Below the pieces are notes generated by a model. The model was not told the DNA's origin, did not search any database, and saw nothing but the letters and a program-made list of their open reading frames with translations. From contig CACLBB010000005.1 of assembly GCA_902605035.1 (NCBI GenBank), positions 1-64,000 of the forward strand: DNA of 64,000 bases. The letters are read 5' to 3'. Below, in pieces: positions 39,192 to 48,741 of this stretch; the first letter of the stretch is position 1; each line of letters begins with the position of its first letter. The stretch comes from an uncultured Pelagibacteraceae bacterium. GTDB lineage: Bacteria; Pseudomonadota; Alphaproteobacteria; Pelagibacterales; Pelagibacteraceae. The position numbers and the translations under genes were made by a program.

Positions 39192-41522
39192 TTAAAATTT
39201 TTTATTATAAGTAAATGAAAGCAAAGAAGAATTCATATCATTCTGCTCATTCTGCGTAGTAAATATATTAAAAATCAATTGGCTGTTTTTAGCATTATTT
39301 AAAGAGGTGTATCCTAGCCCTGCTGTTAAAAACTTGTCTTTTTTTCTATCCTCTATCATTGCATATCCATCACCAGTATCGACTATAGTCGCTCTTGAAT
39401 CCGAGCCATCCAATTTATTTTCTTCGCTACCAAATAGAGAAAAATTGAACTGTCTTGATTCCAATTCAGATGAGGAAAATTCTCTATCCAAGTTGAAACC
39501 CAGTTCAGGTTTAATTTGTAAAAGATTATCAGTTTGAATATCTAAAGCTAAATCACCTCCACTTTCTTTGATATCATCTTGAATTAAGTAAGATGTATTC
39601 ATAGAAGCAGACGGATTTACTATCCAGCCTCCAAGATTAATATTTTTTGAAATACCAAATGTCATATCAAACCCTATATCTGTGGTATCAGCTTTTAATG
39701 TTTGTGTACTGCCCTCTGTAACATTTCTTGTTAAATTATTTGCTGCAATAAATGATCCAAAACTTAATGAAGTCCCAAAATTTTCATATTCTTTATTTGT
39801 AAAAAAATTAGTGTGTAAAGTGTGAGTATTACTTAAACCCATACCATCATCATAATCTAAACCACTTGTTGAAAAACCGACTCCCCAGCCTGTTTGTAAA
39901 TCATCTATTATAGCTTGATTTCCAAAAATAATTCCTGCTGTATTATTCTCAAAACCAACATCATCCCCTATTTTATCTTGATTTGATATTCCTCCAAAAG
40001 TCCTTAAATAAAAAGAGCTTTCGGGTGTTCCAATAGTTAATAAATCTCTATTTTTATAAATTGCCGCTATATCACCTAATGTAAAGTCATTCGTTAACGT
40101 AACATTATTTAAAACTTCTGGGTTATAATAATTTTGGATATCACCATTAGTTAGGTTTGCAAAATTATTCTTAACCATATTGCCAAAACTCGGTGCGCTT
40201 ATTGCACCTGTCATAGCTCTCTTAAAATTATTGTTACTTTTTATACCTTGCCCTAAAGATTTTTGAATAGTTACCCCTTTTATTTGTTTCATGGCTTTTT
40301 CTAAAGCAGTATCAGATAAATTATCTAAATTAGTTGTAAGTGTAGATTTTTTGCCATCTGTATTAAAGCTTTCTAATAAAGTTGCAATTGACGAGAGCTT
40401 AGCTTTTTTTATTCTTACTTTGTAACCTGTTCTAGCATTAGTTATTTCCATGTCCCACGTTCCAGAGCTATCTTCTGATAAAGTCCATTTATAAGAACTA
40501 AACGTTCCAGTTTTTGCAGAAAGTCTGGCTTCTGCTAAAGATTGCAAAACTCCACTATATGTTCCTAATCCTACAGTAGATCCAGATTTTATTCCAAATG
40601 ACATTGTGCCTGTTTCTGTTCCATTGAAAGTAATTTTACCAAAATCGGATGCTGAATTTACTATAATATTGTAATTAGTTGGAACTGCACCATCATAAAT
40701 AAGTGCATCATTACCGCCTTGGTCATTTTCCAAAGTTGTAATAGTTCCGTTATTATCAATATCAGCTCCGCTTGTTACTGTTATAGTTCCAGTGTTTGTA
40801 ATAGTTTGGACTGTTCCACTAGCAACAATAATGGCATTATCACCTGCCTCTATAGTTCCGGAATTTGTAATTGTAGTACTAGTAGATCCTCTCCTATTAA
40901 TCGCACCAGTTCCTAAAGCTGAAATTGTGCCTGCATTAGTTAAAGTGGCGTTTGCTGTTTGAGATAATAAGTGAATAGTATTATCACAGCCACTACCATT
41001 ACACGATATCGTAGCTCCCGCTTTGTTTTCGATATCAACATTATTAATGGTTGTATATATAGCTTCCTGCTTTCCTCCTCTTATTAATCCTCCGTTATTG
41101 TTAATTACCGTAAGAGTGAAATCTCCACTTTCGCCTTCATGCTTTATCGCACCACCTTTATTGCTATGTGTATATACGTCACCATTATTTGTAAAATGCA
41201 TGTCGCCGGTTGAAGCATGTATTGCTCTATCTTTACTTGTAGATCTTATGGTTCCGTTATTTACAAAGCCTGCAACATTATGGTCAATTCCAACAGGTCG
41301 AGAACCAGCGCCTGTCCAACGTACCTCTACTCCACTATTAATTACTAGACTTGTAATATCACCTGTTGATGCATAGCCTGACGTACAGTTTCCAGTAATT
41401 GTTACATCTCCAGAACCACCATAGGTCCCTTCACAACCCGCAAAAGAATAATTATTTTTAAATATTAAAAAAATTAAACTTAATAAAAATAATAAAAATG
41501 TCCCCTTAATGTTTCTCAACAT
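39192..41522 (-). CDS. Autotransporter (type V secretion) outer membrane protein
   Basis: This is a 776-residue protein with a signal peptide (about 1-28, ending NYSFAG), then a passenger built of short repeats of the form (I/V)-x-N-x-G-T-I: NNGTIRST, TNNGDVYTH, LTNAGTISAL, ITNSGTIEAG, ITNTGTITV, DNNGTITTL. This is typical of right-handed beta-helix passengers. A linker with ALEKAMKQIKGV follows, and the last roughly 290 residues form an autotransporter beta-barrel ending in Phe (SFTYNKKF), the BAM recognition end. Two Cys pairs lie in the passenger. A GGAG ribosome site lies seven bases before the ATG. The function (adhesion or surface coat) is unknown. The gene appears richer in GC than its neighbours, which may reflect selection on its Gly/Thr/Ser-rich product or transfer. 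Confidence 0.85.
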   Translation of the reverse strand: MLRNIKGTFLLFLLSLIFLIFKNNYSFAGCEGTYGGSGDVTITGNCTSGYASTGDITSLVINSGVEVRWTGAGSRPVGIDHNVAGFVNNGTIRSTSKDRAIHASTGDMHFTNNGDVYTHSNKGGAIKHEGESGDFTLTVINNNGGLIRGGKQEAIYTTINNVDIENKAGATISCNGSGCDNTIHLLSQTANATLTNAGTISALGTGAINRRGSTSTTITNSGTIEAGDNAIIVASGTVQTITNTGTITVTSGADIDNNGTITTLENDQGGNDALIYDGAVPTNYNIIVNSASDFGKITFNGTETGTMSFGIKSGSTVGLGTYSGVLQSLAEARLSAKTGTFSSYKWTLSEDSSGTWDMEITNARTGYKVRIKKAKLSSIATLLESFNTDGKKSTLTTNLDNLSDTALEKAMKQIKGVTIQKSLGQGIKSNNNFKRAMTGAISAPSFGNMVKNNFANLTNGDIQNYYNPEVLNNVTLTNDFTLGDIAAIYKNRDLLTIGTPESSFYLRTFGGISNQDKIGDDVGFENNTAGIIFGNQAIIDDLQTGWGVGFSTSGLDYDDGMGLSNTHTLHTNFFTNKEYENFGTSLSFGSFIAANNLTRNVTEGSTQTLKADTTDIGFDMTFGISKNINLGGWIVNPSASMNTSYLIQDDIKESGGDLALDIQTDNLLQIKPELGFNLDREFSSSELESRQFNFSLFGSEENKLDGSDSRATIVDTGDGYAMIEDRKKDKFLTAGLGYTSLNNAKNSQLIFNIFTTQNEQNDMNSSLLSFTYNKKF

Positions 41523-41653
41523 TTCTTAACTCCAAAATTTTTTTTTATTTACTCGATATATCTTTTTAACAAGTGACCGCTTTGGGTCAAGCAACCTGAG
41601 GTTTAAATTGTTTGTTATGCTTTTTATGTATATCTATTGAGTAAACGTTTAAT

Positions 41654-42316
41654 TTACTTAACTTTCCAATCAGTCTCAAATGTAACATAGTTGATCTGAA
41701 TACATCTACGTTCTTTTTTAATCTCTTTTTTTTCCATACCATGCCAAGAATCAGGTCCGCTAGTGAAAAAATATCCGTAGTTGTGCTTATATGGAACGGT
41801 TTTAACTTTTGTAAGTTTTTTATCATAAAAGTCAGTACCTAAATTTTCAGATTCATTATGAAGATTGATAAAAACTATTGATGACATAAGTTTTTCTTTA
41901 ATATCACAATGAGGTTTGAGCCAAAAACCCTCTCTATCACAAATAACTTCTAATCGTACGAATGAATTACTAAGATCTTTTCCAATTAAACTACCTATCT
42001 TTTTATAAACTTTAGGAGATCTAAGCTCATCAATAAAATTTGTAAGATGGGGAAATTGATTTTCGTTTTCTTTTGTAACATAACATCTTATTTTTTTAGC
42101 TTTTCCTCCGTCTTTTATACCTGAACGGAATGCGCCGTCTCCTCCATCTAGCGCTCTCGTGCCATCATAATTTAAATTTTCTTTTTTAGGATCAACAATG
42201 TTTGCATTACTGATTTCTTTAATAGCTTCGATAGTTAAAGGTTGATTGATCTCAAAGTGTTTAAAAGGATCATTAAAGGATTTTGTTCTGTTTTCAAGAG
42301 ATTTAAATAATTCCAT
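41654..42316 (-). CDS. 2OG-Fe(II) oxygenase superfamily protein
   Basis: This 220-residue protein has the oxygenase triad: His136-x-Asp138 in KPHCDIKEK and His192 in DSWHGMEKK, with Arg203/204 in ERRCIQINYV for 2-oxoglutarate. The surrounding RLEVICDREGFWL and LGTDFYD fit the double-stranded beta-helix of prolyl-hydroxylase-like enzymes, some of which act in glycan or nucleotide-sugar pathways. It overlaps the ELM1-family gene by 14 bases, so the two are probably co-translated and may act in one pathway. No signal peptide. The substrate is unknown. The track's 79-residue frame at 41587-41826 is a shadow of this gene. Confidence 0.75.
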   Translation of the reverse strand: MELFKSLENRTKSFNDPFKHFEINQPLTIEAIKEISNANIVDPKKENLNYDGTRALDGGDGAFRSGIKDGGKAKKIRCYVTKENENQFPHLTNFIDELRSPKVYKKIGSLIGKDLSNSFVRLEVICDREGFWLKPHCDIKEKLMSSIVFINLHNESENLGTDFYDKKLTKVKTVPYKHNYGYFFTSGPDSWHGMEKKEIKKERRCIQINYVTFETDWKVK

Positions 42317-43253
42317 TTGATTTCATTTTTTCTTTAATTATTGGTGCAATCCTATTTACTTCATCTAACTTATCATAACTCCAGTTGTCAATACTATCAT
42401 TTAACTCCTTTGCAATTCCCAGTTCTTTAAATTGAGAATAAAAACTTTTGAATCTACTAATGCTTTTAATAGGTTTCATCATAGCCATATAAACTGGCTT
42501 TCCTGTAACTGCTGCTTCGGAGATCATTGAAGTAGAGTCACATGTTACAATAATGAAATCTGCTATTGCCAGAGAGCTTAGATAAGCTTTTTTATCAATA
42601 TTTTTAACCACATGATGATTAATGCTAAATGTATTATATGCTTTTTTTATTACTCTCTCAGGAGTTCTATAAGAAGGTATAACAATAATTTTAAATTTAT
42701 CTGGCGTAAATAAAGTTTTAATTTTGTTAAAAATAAAATGAATTTGCTCATCTGAATAGTTGTAATATTTATTTGGACCGCCTATTACAAATGTTACAAT
42801 TTGTTTTTTTCCTTTTTCAATTTGAAGATATTTCGAATTATTGGTGATTTCTTTTTTTGTCAAGTAATGAATAGAGCCTTTAGTTGTTAAAACATTTTCT
42901 CCTTTAATGCTATCATGATCTGGACTTATAATAAGATCGAAATGTTGAAATGAAACTTTTGGATCTTGAATATGAATATTAAAAATTTGACGACCAAGTC
43001 TTTTCTTTAAAGCGATCGAGGGAATAACGCTTTTTCTTCCACAAGAAATTATTATCTTGCTATCGCAAACAAATTTTTCTGTTAATAAGTTTTCTGAAAT
43101 TGGTGTTAACTTTGGTGGAATTAAATTCCAGAAAGGTTTCAACTTAATTTTCTGATGTTTAAAGTTAAATTTGAGTGCTTTTGCTAAGCCTTCTACCTGG
43201 CTTACCATCCCGTGCATACCTTGTGTCAAAAGAAGTGCTTTTAATTCCAACAT
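42303..43253 (-). CDS. ELM1 / mitochondrial fission protein-like family (DUF1022)
   Basis: A 316-residue protein of the family named after plant ELM1 and widespread in alphaproteobacteria. Family features: LLTQGMHGMVSQVEGLAKAL at the N-terminus, NLIPPKLTP, IISCGRKSVIPSIALKKR, FNIHIQDPKVSFQHFDLIISPDHD, FVIGGPNKYYNYSD and FIIVTCDSTSMISEA with GKPVYM. The fold of these segments looks like a GT-B-type glycosyltransferase, which is an inference. The bacterial role is not established. It is divergent from trxB across only 24 bases and is followed by the overlapping 2OG oxygenase. Confidence 0.85.
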   Translation of the reverse strand: MLELKALLLTQGMHGMVSQVEGLAKALKFNFKHQKIKLKPFWNLIPPKLTPISENLLTEKFVCDSKIIISCGRKSVIPSIALKKRLGRQIFNIHIQDPKVSFQHFDLIISPDHDSIKGENVLTTKGSIHYLTKKEITNNSKYLQIEKGKKQIVTFVIGGPNKYYNYSDEQIHFIFNKIKTLFTPDKFKIIVIPSYRTPERVIKKAYNTFSINHHVVKNIDKKAYLSSLAIADFIIVTCDSTSMISEAAVTGKPVYMAMMKPIKSISRFKSFYSQFKELGIAKELNDSIDNWSYDKLDEVNRIAPIIKEKMKSNGII

Positions 43254-43277
43254 TAGTTACTATATAAACCTATCATA

Positions 43278-44228
43278 ATGAATAATAAATCTACTAAACA
43301 CACAAAAGTGTTGATACTTGGATCAGGCCCAGCAGGATATACAGCTGCTATTTATGCTGCTAGAGCGATGTTAAAGCCAATTTTAGTTCATGGTTCAGTT
43401 CCGGGTGGACAATTAACCACTACAACTGATGTAGAAAATTATCCTGGTTATGCAAAAGTAGTACAAGGACCTTGGTTGATGGAAGAAATGAAGGGTCAGG
43501 CTGAAGCGGTTGGTACAGAAATGATACAGGACCATATTAAAAAAGTAGATTTTTCTAAGAAACCTTTTCAGGCTATAGGAGATAGTGGGCAAGTTTATAC
43601 AGCCGATGCTTTTATCATTTCAACCGGCGCGCAAGCCAGATGGTTGAATTTAAAATCAGAACAAGAATTTAGAGGATTTGGTGTTTCTGCATGTGCTACT
43701 TGTGATGGTTTCTTTTTTAAAGATAAAGAAGTGGCAGTTGTTGGAGGTGGGAATGCAGCTGTTGAAGAAGCGATGTTCTTAACAAAATTTGCTTCAAAAG
43801 TTTATTTAATACATAGAAGAAATGAACTAAGAGCAGAGAAAATGCTGCAATCAAAACTTAAGTCAAATAAAAAAATTGAAATTATCTGGGATAGCGTTGT
43901 TGAAGATGTTTTAGGAGATAAGGAACCTAAAGTTGTTAAAAGTTTAAAAATTAAAAATCTTAAAAATCAAAAATTTACAGAATTAAAAGTAAATGGACTA
44001 TTCATAGCTATAGGACATGACCCAGCTACATCTTTATTTAAAGATCAATTAAAAATGGATAAAGAGGGATACTTAATCACTAAACCGGATTCTACTGAGA
44101 CAAATATACCAGGTGTTTTCGCTGCAGGTGATGTAAAAGATAAAATATTTAGGCAAGCAGTTACTGCTGCTGGTATGGGATGCATGTCGGCCCTTGAAGC
44201 AGAAAAATTTTTGTCAGACTCTAATTAA
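43278..44228 (+). CDS. trxB: Thioredoxin-disulfide reductase
   Basis: This FAD/NADPH flavoenzyme reduces thioredoxin. FAD site LILGSGPAGYTAAIYAARA (12-30), redox-active disulfide CATC (Cys139, Cys142), NADPH site VAVVGGGNAAVEEA (about 153-166), and C-terminal FAD motif GVFAAGDVKD. 316 residues is standard. It is convergent with aspC, overlapping by eight bases. Confidence 0.97.
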   Translation: MNNKSTKHTKVLILGSGPAGYTAAIYAARAMLKPILVHGSVPGGQLTTTTDVENYPGYAKVVQGPWLMEEMKGQAEAVGTEMIQDHIKKVDFSKKPFQAIGDSGQVYTADAFIISTGAQARWLNLKSEQEFRGFGVSACATCDGFFFKDKEVAVVGGGNAAVEEAMFLTKFASKVYLIHRRNELRAEKMLQSKLKSNKKIEIIWDSVVEDVLGDKEPKVVKSLKIKNLKNQKFTELKVNGLFIAIGHDPATSLFKDQLKMDKEGYLITKPDSTETNIPGVFAAGDVKDKIFRQAVTAAGMGCMSALEAEKFLSDSN

Positions 44229-45408
44229 GGTTTTCACAAAATTTTTTAATTCTACTCATTGCTTTTTTTAAGTTTTCGATTGAAGTTGCATAAGATATTC
44301 TAAAATATCCATTTAAGCCAAAAGCAGAGCCTTGAACAACGGCTACTTGAGATTTTTCTAAAAGTTTTTCAACAAAATCTTTATCTGTTTTAATTTTAGT
44401 TTTATTTCCAAGTAATTTTTTACAATTTGGGAAAACATAAAAAGCTCCCTCGGGTCTTAAACAGCTAATACCGTTAATATCATTTAAACTATCAACAACA
44501 AAATCTCTTCTTTTTTTAAATGAATTAGCTCTTGGTTTAATAAATTTCTGCGTTCCATTTAGCGCCTCAACAGCAGCTGCTTGACTAATAGATGTCGGAT
44601 TGCTAGTGGATTGTGACTGAATTTTAGCCATAGCTTTAATTATTTCTTTGGGACCAGCTGCATAACCTATTCTCCATCCTGTCATGGAATATGATTTGCT
44701 AACACCGTTCATAGTTAGTGTTCTATCTTTTAAGTTTTTAATTTGAGCAATCGTAAAAAATTTAAAATTATCATAAGTTATATGTTCATAAATATCATCA
44801 CTCAAAATATAAATTTTCTTATGCTTAGATAATATTTTTGCTAGTGCTACTATTTCTGCTTTAGTATAAGCTGTGCCAGTAGGATTTGATGGAGAATTCA
44901 GAATAATCCATTTTGTTTTTTTTGAAATAGCTTTTTTTAATTTACCAGGAGTTAATTTAAAATGATCTCTTTCATCACATTTAACTATTTTTGGTTTTCC
45001 TCCAGCTAAGAGAATTATATCAGGATATGAAACCCAGTATGGAGCTGGAATAATTACTTCGTCCCCTCTATTAATTGTAGCCATAAATGCGTTATACAAA
45101 ACTTGCTTACCTCCTGTACCAACAGAAATTTCAGATAGATCATAGTTAAGATTATTTTCTCTCTTAAATTTTTTTTGGACAGCTTTTTTGAGAGCGGGTG
45201 TGCCATCTACAGCGGTGTATTTAGTATCTCCTTTTTTAATTGCCTTGATAGCTGCATGTTTAATGTTATTAGGAGTGTCAAAATCAGGTTCTCCAGCCCC
45301 CAACCCGATAACATCCTTACCGGCAGCCCTCATTTCTCTTGCTTTTGAGGTTACAGCCATTGTAGGTGACGGTTTTATACGTTTTAAACTGTTGGAAACT
45401 ATGCTCAT
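44221..45408 (-). CDS. aspC: Class I aminotransferase, aspartate aminotransferase type (AspC/AatA)
   Basis: This PLP enzyme makes aspartate from oxaloacetate and glutamate; some alphaproteobacterial members also use prephenate. Motifs: GLGAGEPDFDTP, AVDGTPALKKAV, NSPSNPTGTAY (Asn binding PLP), SDDIYEHITYDN, and the PLP lysine Lys238 in MNGVSKSYSMTGWRIGYAAG; the substrate Arg lies in GYFRISYATS near the C-terminus. 395 residues, the class Ib subfamily. It is divergent from uvrB across 41 bases. Confidence 0.92.
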   Translation of the reverse strand: MSIVSNSLKRIKPSPTMAVTSKAREMRAAGKDVIGLGAGEPDFDTPNNIKHAAIKAIKKGDTKYTAVDGTPALKKAVQKKFKRENNLNYDLSEISVGTGGKQVLYNAFMATINRGDEVIIPAPYWVSYPDIILLAGGKPKIVKCDERDHFKLTPGKLKKAISKKTKWIILNSPSNPTGTAYTKAEIVALAKILSKHKKIYILSDDIYEHITYDNFKFFTIAQIKNLKDRTLTMNGVSKSYSMTGWRIGYAAGPKEIIKAMAKIQSQSTSNPTSISQAAAVEALNGTQKFIKPRANSFKKRRDFVVDSLNDINGISCLRPEGAFYVFPNCKKLLGNKTKIKTDKDFVEKLLEKSQVAVVQGSAFGLNGYFRISYATSIENLKKAMSRIKKFCENLN

Positions 45409-45449
45409 TGAAATTTATAATAATCTTTTTAAATTATTATTAACACAAA

Positions 45450-47621
45450 ATGCAAAATACTTATCAAGAAAAAACAGCTAATTTAGAGGTTAATAACTCC
45501 AGCAAAAAAAACAAGCTTGAGGGAGGTATAAAATTTAAAATCAAAAGTAATTTTCAACCTAGTGGCGACCAACCTGAGGCTATTAAGAAATTACTTAAAA
45601 ATCTTAAAGGCGAGAAACACGAGCAAGTTCTGTTAGGGGTAACTGGGTCAGGAAAAACTTTTACAATGGCGAAAGTAATAGAGAAATCCAATCGACCTGC
45701 TTTGATTTTAGCTCCAAACAAAACTTTAGCTGCGCAGCTCTATGGTGAGTTTAAAAGTTTTTTTCCTGATAACGCAGTAGAATATTTTGTTTCCTATTAT
45801 GACTATTACACACCAGAAGCTTATGTGCCTAGATCAGATACCTATATTGAAAAAGAAGCTTCAATAAATGAACAGATAGATAGAATGAGACATTCCGCTA
45901 CTAGATCATTATTAGAGAGAGATGACGTTATAATAGTAGCGAGTGTTTCTTGTATTTATGGTCTAGGTTCAGTAGAGGCGTATTCTAAAATGACAATCAC
46001 CCTTAAAAAAAACTACGATTATGATAGAGATGAATTAATAAGAGCTTTTATAAATTTACAATATAAAAGAAATGATCAAAATTTTTTTAGAGGTACTTTT
46101 AGAGTTAGAGGTGAAAATTTAGAGTTGTTTCCTTCTCATCTAGAAGATAGAGCGTGGAGAATAAGTTTCAACTTTAATAAGCTAGAAAGAATTGAGGAAT
46201 TTGATCCATTAACTGGAAACAAAACTAATGAATATTCGATTATTAAAATTTATGCTAATAGTCACTATATTACGCCTAGGCCTACAATTGACCAAGCAAT
46301 TAAACAAATTAAATCTGAATTAGCAGAGACATTAAAAAAACATCGAGCTGATAATAAGTTGTTAGAAGAGCAAAGATTGAGAGAAAGAACTAAATTTGAT
46401 TTAGAGATGATAGAAGCAACAGGTACATGCGCTGGTATTGAAAATTATTCTCGATTTTTATCAGGAAGAAAACCTGGCGAACCTCCTCCCACATTGTTTG
46501 AATATTTTCCTGATAATGCAATTATTTTTGTAGATGAAAGTCACGTCACTGTTCCTCAACTAAATGGTATGTATAAAGGTGACCATACTAGAAAAAAAAC
46601 GTTAGCAGAATATGGATTTCGTCTTCCATCTTGTATGGATAATAGACCGCTAAAATTTGAAGAATGGGATTTAATGAGAACTCAAACAGTTTTTGTTTCT
46701 GCTACACCAGGTCCGTGGGAATTAAAACAAACAAAAAATGAATATATTGATCAAATCATAAGACCAACAGGTTTAATAGATCCTCCTGTAGAAATAAGAC
46801 CCGCAAAAACTCAGGTAGACGATTTGATGAATGAAGCTTTAGAAGTTGTAAAAAGAGGATATAGAGTATTAGCGACAACTCTTACCAAAAAGATGGCTGA
46901 AGATTTAACCGAGTATCTTCATGAAAATGGATTAAAAGTAAGATACATGCACTCTGATATTGATACCTTAGAGAGAATTGAAATTATTAGAGACTTAAGA
47001 ATGGGAGTGTTTGATATTTTAGTTGGAATCAACTTGTTAAGAGAAGGTTTGGATATTCCAGAGTGTGCTTTAGTAGCAATATTAGACGCTGATAAGGAAG
47101 GCTTTTTGAGATCCGAAACTTCTTTAATCCAAACTATAGGTAGAGCAGCAAGAAACGTAGATGGAAAAGTAATCCTTTATGCAGACAAAACAACAAAAAG
47201 TATTAAAAGTGCAATTAAAGAAACAGATAGGAGAAGAAACAAACAATTACAATATAATAAAAAAAATAAGATTACTGCTGAAACAATTAAAAAAGATATT
47301 AATGATATACTGGAGTCTGTTTATGAAAAAGATTACATAAAAATTTCTGAAGGTGCAAATGTTGGTGGAAATTTAAAGAAACATTTAAAAGCGCTTAACA
47401 GGAAAATGAAAGAAGCAGCGTCAAACCTTGAGTTTGAAGAAGCTGCAAAAATCAGAGATGAAATGAGAAAGTTAGAGGCCAGCGAGTTAGAGATAACATT
47501 AAATCCTAAAATAAGTCAGTACAAATTAAAAAATAAAGTGTACCCTAAAGGCAGATCAACTATGGGGATGCCAGGAACAAAGCCAAGAAAATCAATTAAA
47601 AAATGGAAACCAAAAAAATAA
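45450..47621 (+). CDS. uvrB: Excinuclease ABC subunit B
   Basis: UvrB is the damage-verifying helicase-like core of nucleotide excision repair. P-loop GVTGSGKT (63-70), beta-hairpin region [30 protein letters not shown] (DEAD-like box), [21 protein letters not shown] and QTIGRAARN (helicase motifs), and a C-terminal UVR domain [24 protein letters not shown] that contacts UvrC. 723 residues, with about 30 extra residues before the usual start [17 protein letters not shown]; a later start is possible but no internal ATG lies in that stretch. It overlaps the SDR gene by 19 bases. Confidence 0.98.
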   Translation: MQNTYQEKTANLEVNNSSKKNKLEGGIKFKIKSNFQPSGDQPEAIKKLLKNLKGEKHEQVLLGVTGSGKTFTMAKVIEKSNRPALILAPNKTLAAQLYGEFKSFFPDNAVEYFVSYYDYYTPEAYVPRSDTYIEKEASINEQIDRMRHSATRSLLERDDVIIVASVSCIYGLGSVEAYSKMTITLKKNYDYDRDELIRAFINLQYKRNDQNFFRGTFRVRGENLELFPSHLEDRAWRISFNFNKLERIEEFDPLTGNKTNEYSIIKIYANSHYITPRPTIDQAIKQIKSELAETLKKHRADNKLLEEQRLRERTKFDLEMIEATGTCAGIENYSRFLSGRKPGEPPPTLFEYFPDNAIIFVDESHVTVPQLNGMYKGDHTRKKTLAEYGFRLPSCMDNRPLKFEEWDLMRTQTVFVSATPGPWELKQTKNEYIDQIIRPTGLIDPPVEIRPAKTQVDDLMNEALEVVKRGYRVLATTLTKKMAEDLTEYLHENGLKVRYMHSDIDTLERIEIIRDLRMGVFDILVGINLLREGLDIPECALVAILDADKEGFLRSETSLIQTIGRAARNVDGKVILYADKTTKSIKSAIKETDRRRNKQLQYNKKNKITAETIKKDINDILESVYEKDYIKISEGANVGGNLKKHLKALNRKMKEAASNLEFEEAAKIRDEMRKLEASELEITLNPKISQYKLKNKVYPKGRSTMGMPGTKPRKSIKKWKPKK

Positions 47622-48358
47622 TAATTACAGGTGGTGCAAATCGAATAGGAAGATCTATTGCTTTGAAACTAGCAGGCTATGGATCTCGAATAGTGATTCA
47701 TTATTTTAAATCTTTTATTGCTGCTAAAAAACTTAAGCTAGAATTAGAAAATTTAGGGTCAAATGTTTATCTTATAAAAGCAGACTTAAATAACTTAAAA
47801 CAAACTCAAAAAATAATTTCAATTGCAAATAAAAAAATGAAGGGTTTAAATTGCTTGATTAACAATGCATCGGTATTCGAAAATGATAATTTAATAAATT
47901 TTTCTGAGAAAAGTTTTTTAAAACACTTGAATATAAATCTAAAAGCTCCGTCGATTTTAATTCAAAACTTCGCGAAAGTTTATAAAGGCAATAATGGAAA
48001 CATTGTAAATATTATTGATCAAAGAGTTGAAAAACTAACCCCTTACTTTTTTTCTTATACTTTGAGTAAATCAAATCTTGTTACATTAACAAAAATCTCT
48101 GCGATGAAACTTGCTCCCAATGTTAGAGTAAATGGTGTTTCACCTGGTCCAACATTAAAAAATAAACGCCAGTCTGAAAGTCATTTTAAAAAGCAATGGA
48201 AATCAACTATTTTAGGAAAAAAAGTAGAAACTAAAAATGTCAGCTCTGCGGTAAAGTTTTTAATTAATAATGATAATATTACAGGAGAAATAATTAATGT
48301 TGATAGTGGTCAACGGTTAGCATGGAAAACCCCAGATATAATTAATATAAAAGAATGA
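47603..48358 (+). CDS. Short-chain dehydrogenase, pteridine reductase-like (FolM/PTR1 type)
   Basis: This 251-residue Rossmann SDR has cofactor loop [10 protein letters not shown] (9-18) and the NNAS motif (87-90). The catalytic residues read Asp139 (NIIDQ), Tyr152 and Lys156 (SYTLSK). An Asp in place of the usual Ser, 13 residues before Tyr, is the arrangement of trypanosomatid PTR1 and E. coli FolM, which reduce pterins or dihydrofolate. folB follows with an ATGA overlap, which supports a pterin/folate role. It may substitute for a missing dihydrofolate reductase or make a reduced pterin cofactor; neither is shown here. Confidence 0.82.
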   Translation: METKKIIITGGANRIGRSIALKLAGYGSRIVIHYFKSFIAAKKLKLELENLGSNVYLIKADLNNLKQTQKIISIANKKMKGLNCLINNASVFENDNLINFSEKSFLKHLNINLKAPSILIQNFAKVYKGNNGNIVNIIDQRVEKLTPYFFSYTLSKSNLVTLTKISAMKLAPNVRVNGVSPGPTLKNKRQSESHFKKQWKSTILGKKVETKNVSSAVKFLINNDNITGEIINVDSGQRLAWKTPDIINIKE

Positions 48359-48741
48359 AAATACTTAAATTTAAAAATAAACAAAAATTCAAATATAACA
48401 AAAAAATACTAATTAAAGATTTGATTTTATTTATATCCGTTGGCATTCATCAGTTTGAAAAATTAAAAAAACAAAGAGTAAATTTCAATTTAGAGATAAC
48501 AACAGACCCAAACATTAAACCTGAAATAAAAACTATAGTTAATTATGAAAATATTATTAATGATATAAAAGAATTGACCGAAAAGAAACATTTTGAATTG
48601 CTAGAAAATCTATCAGAGTCGATATTTGATGAAATTTTTAAAAATAAAAAAATAAAAAAAATAAAACTTAAAATTGAAAAATTGGATATTATGAAAGAAA
48701 CAAAATCCGTAGGTATAGAGGTTATCAAAACAAAAATATAA
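48355..48741 (+). CDS. folB: Dihydroneopterin aldolase FolB
   Basis: FolB cleaves 7,8-dihydroneopterin to 6-hydroxymethyl-dihydropterin in folate synthesis. The 128-residue protein shows the FolB/FolX T-fold pattern: [65 protein letters not shown], and [23 protein letters not shown]. It is very Lys/Ile-rich. The gene overlaps the SDR stop (ATGA) and shares one base with the uvrC ATG (TAATG). Confidence 0.88.
   Translation: MKILKFKNKQKFKYNKKILIKDLILFISVGIHQFEKLKKQRVNFNLEITTDPNIKPEIKTIVNYENIINDIKELTEKKHFELLENLSESIFDEIFKNKKIKKIKLKIEKLDIMKETKSVGIEVIKTKI

Noticed and set aside
39186-39203. AT-only palindrome AAAAAATT-AA-AATTTTTT between the convergent carB and autotransporter ends, a possible bidirectional terminator
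   Set aside because: The stem has no GC pairs and part of it is autotransporter coding sequence; in DNA this AT-rich such palindromes arise by chance.
40700-41300. Apparent tandem repeats in the autotransporter DNA, considered as a repeat array or CRISPR
   Set aside because: The similarity is at protein level (NxGTI units) with irregular spacing; there are no identical direct repeats with regular spacers.
41023-41376. 117-residue + strand ORF opposite the autotransporter passenger
   Set aside because: It is the reverse-strand shadow of a repetitive Gly/Thr/Asn-rich region; no start context or motif.
41587-41826. 79-residue minus-strand ORF
   Set aside because: It overlaps the 2OG oxygenase gene in another frame and shows no family motif or ribosome site; a shadow.
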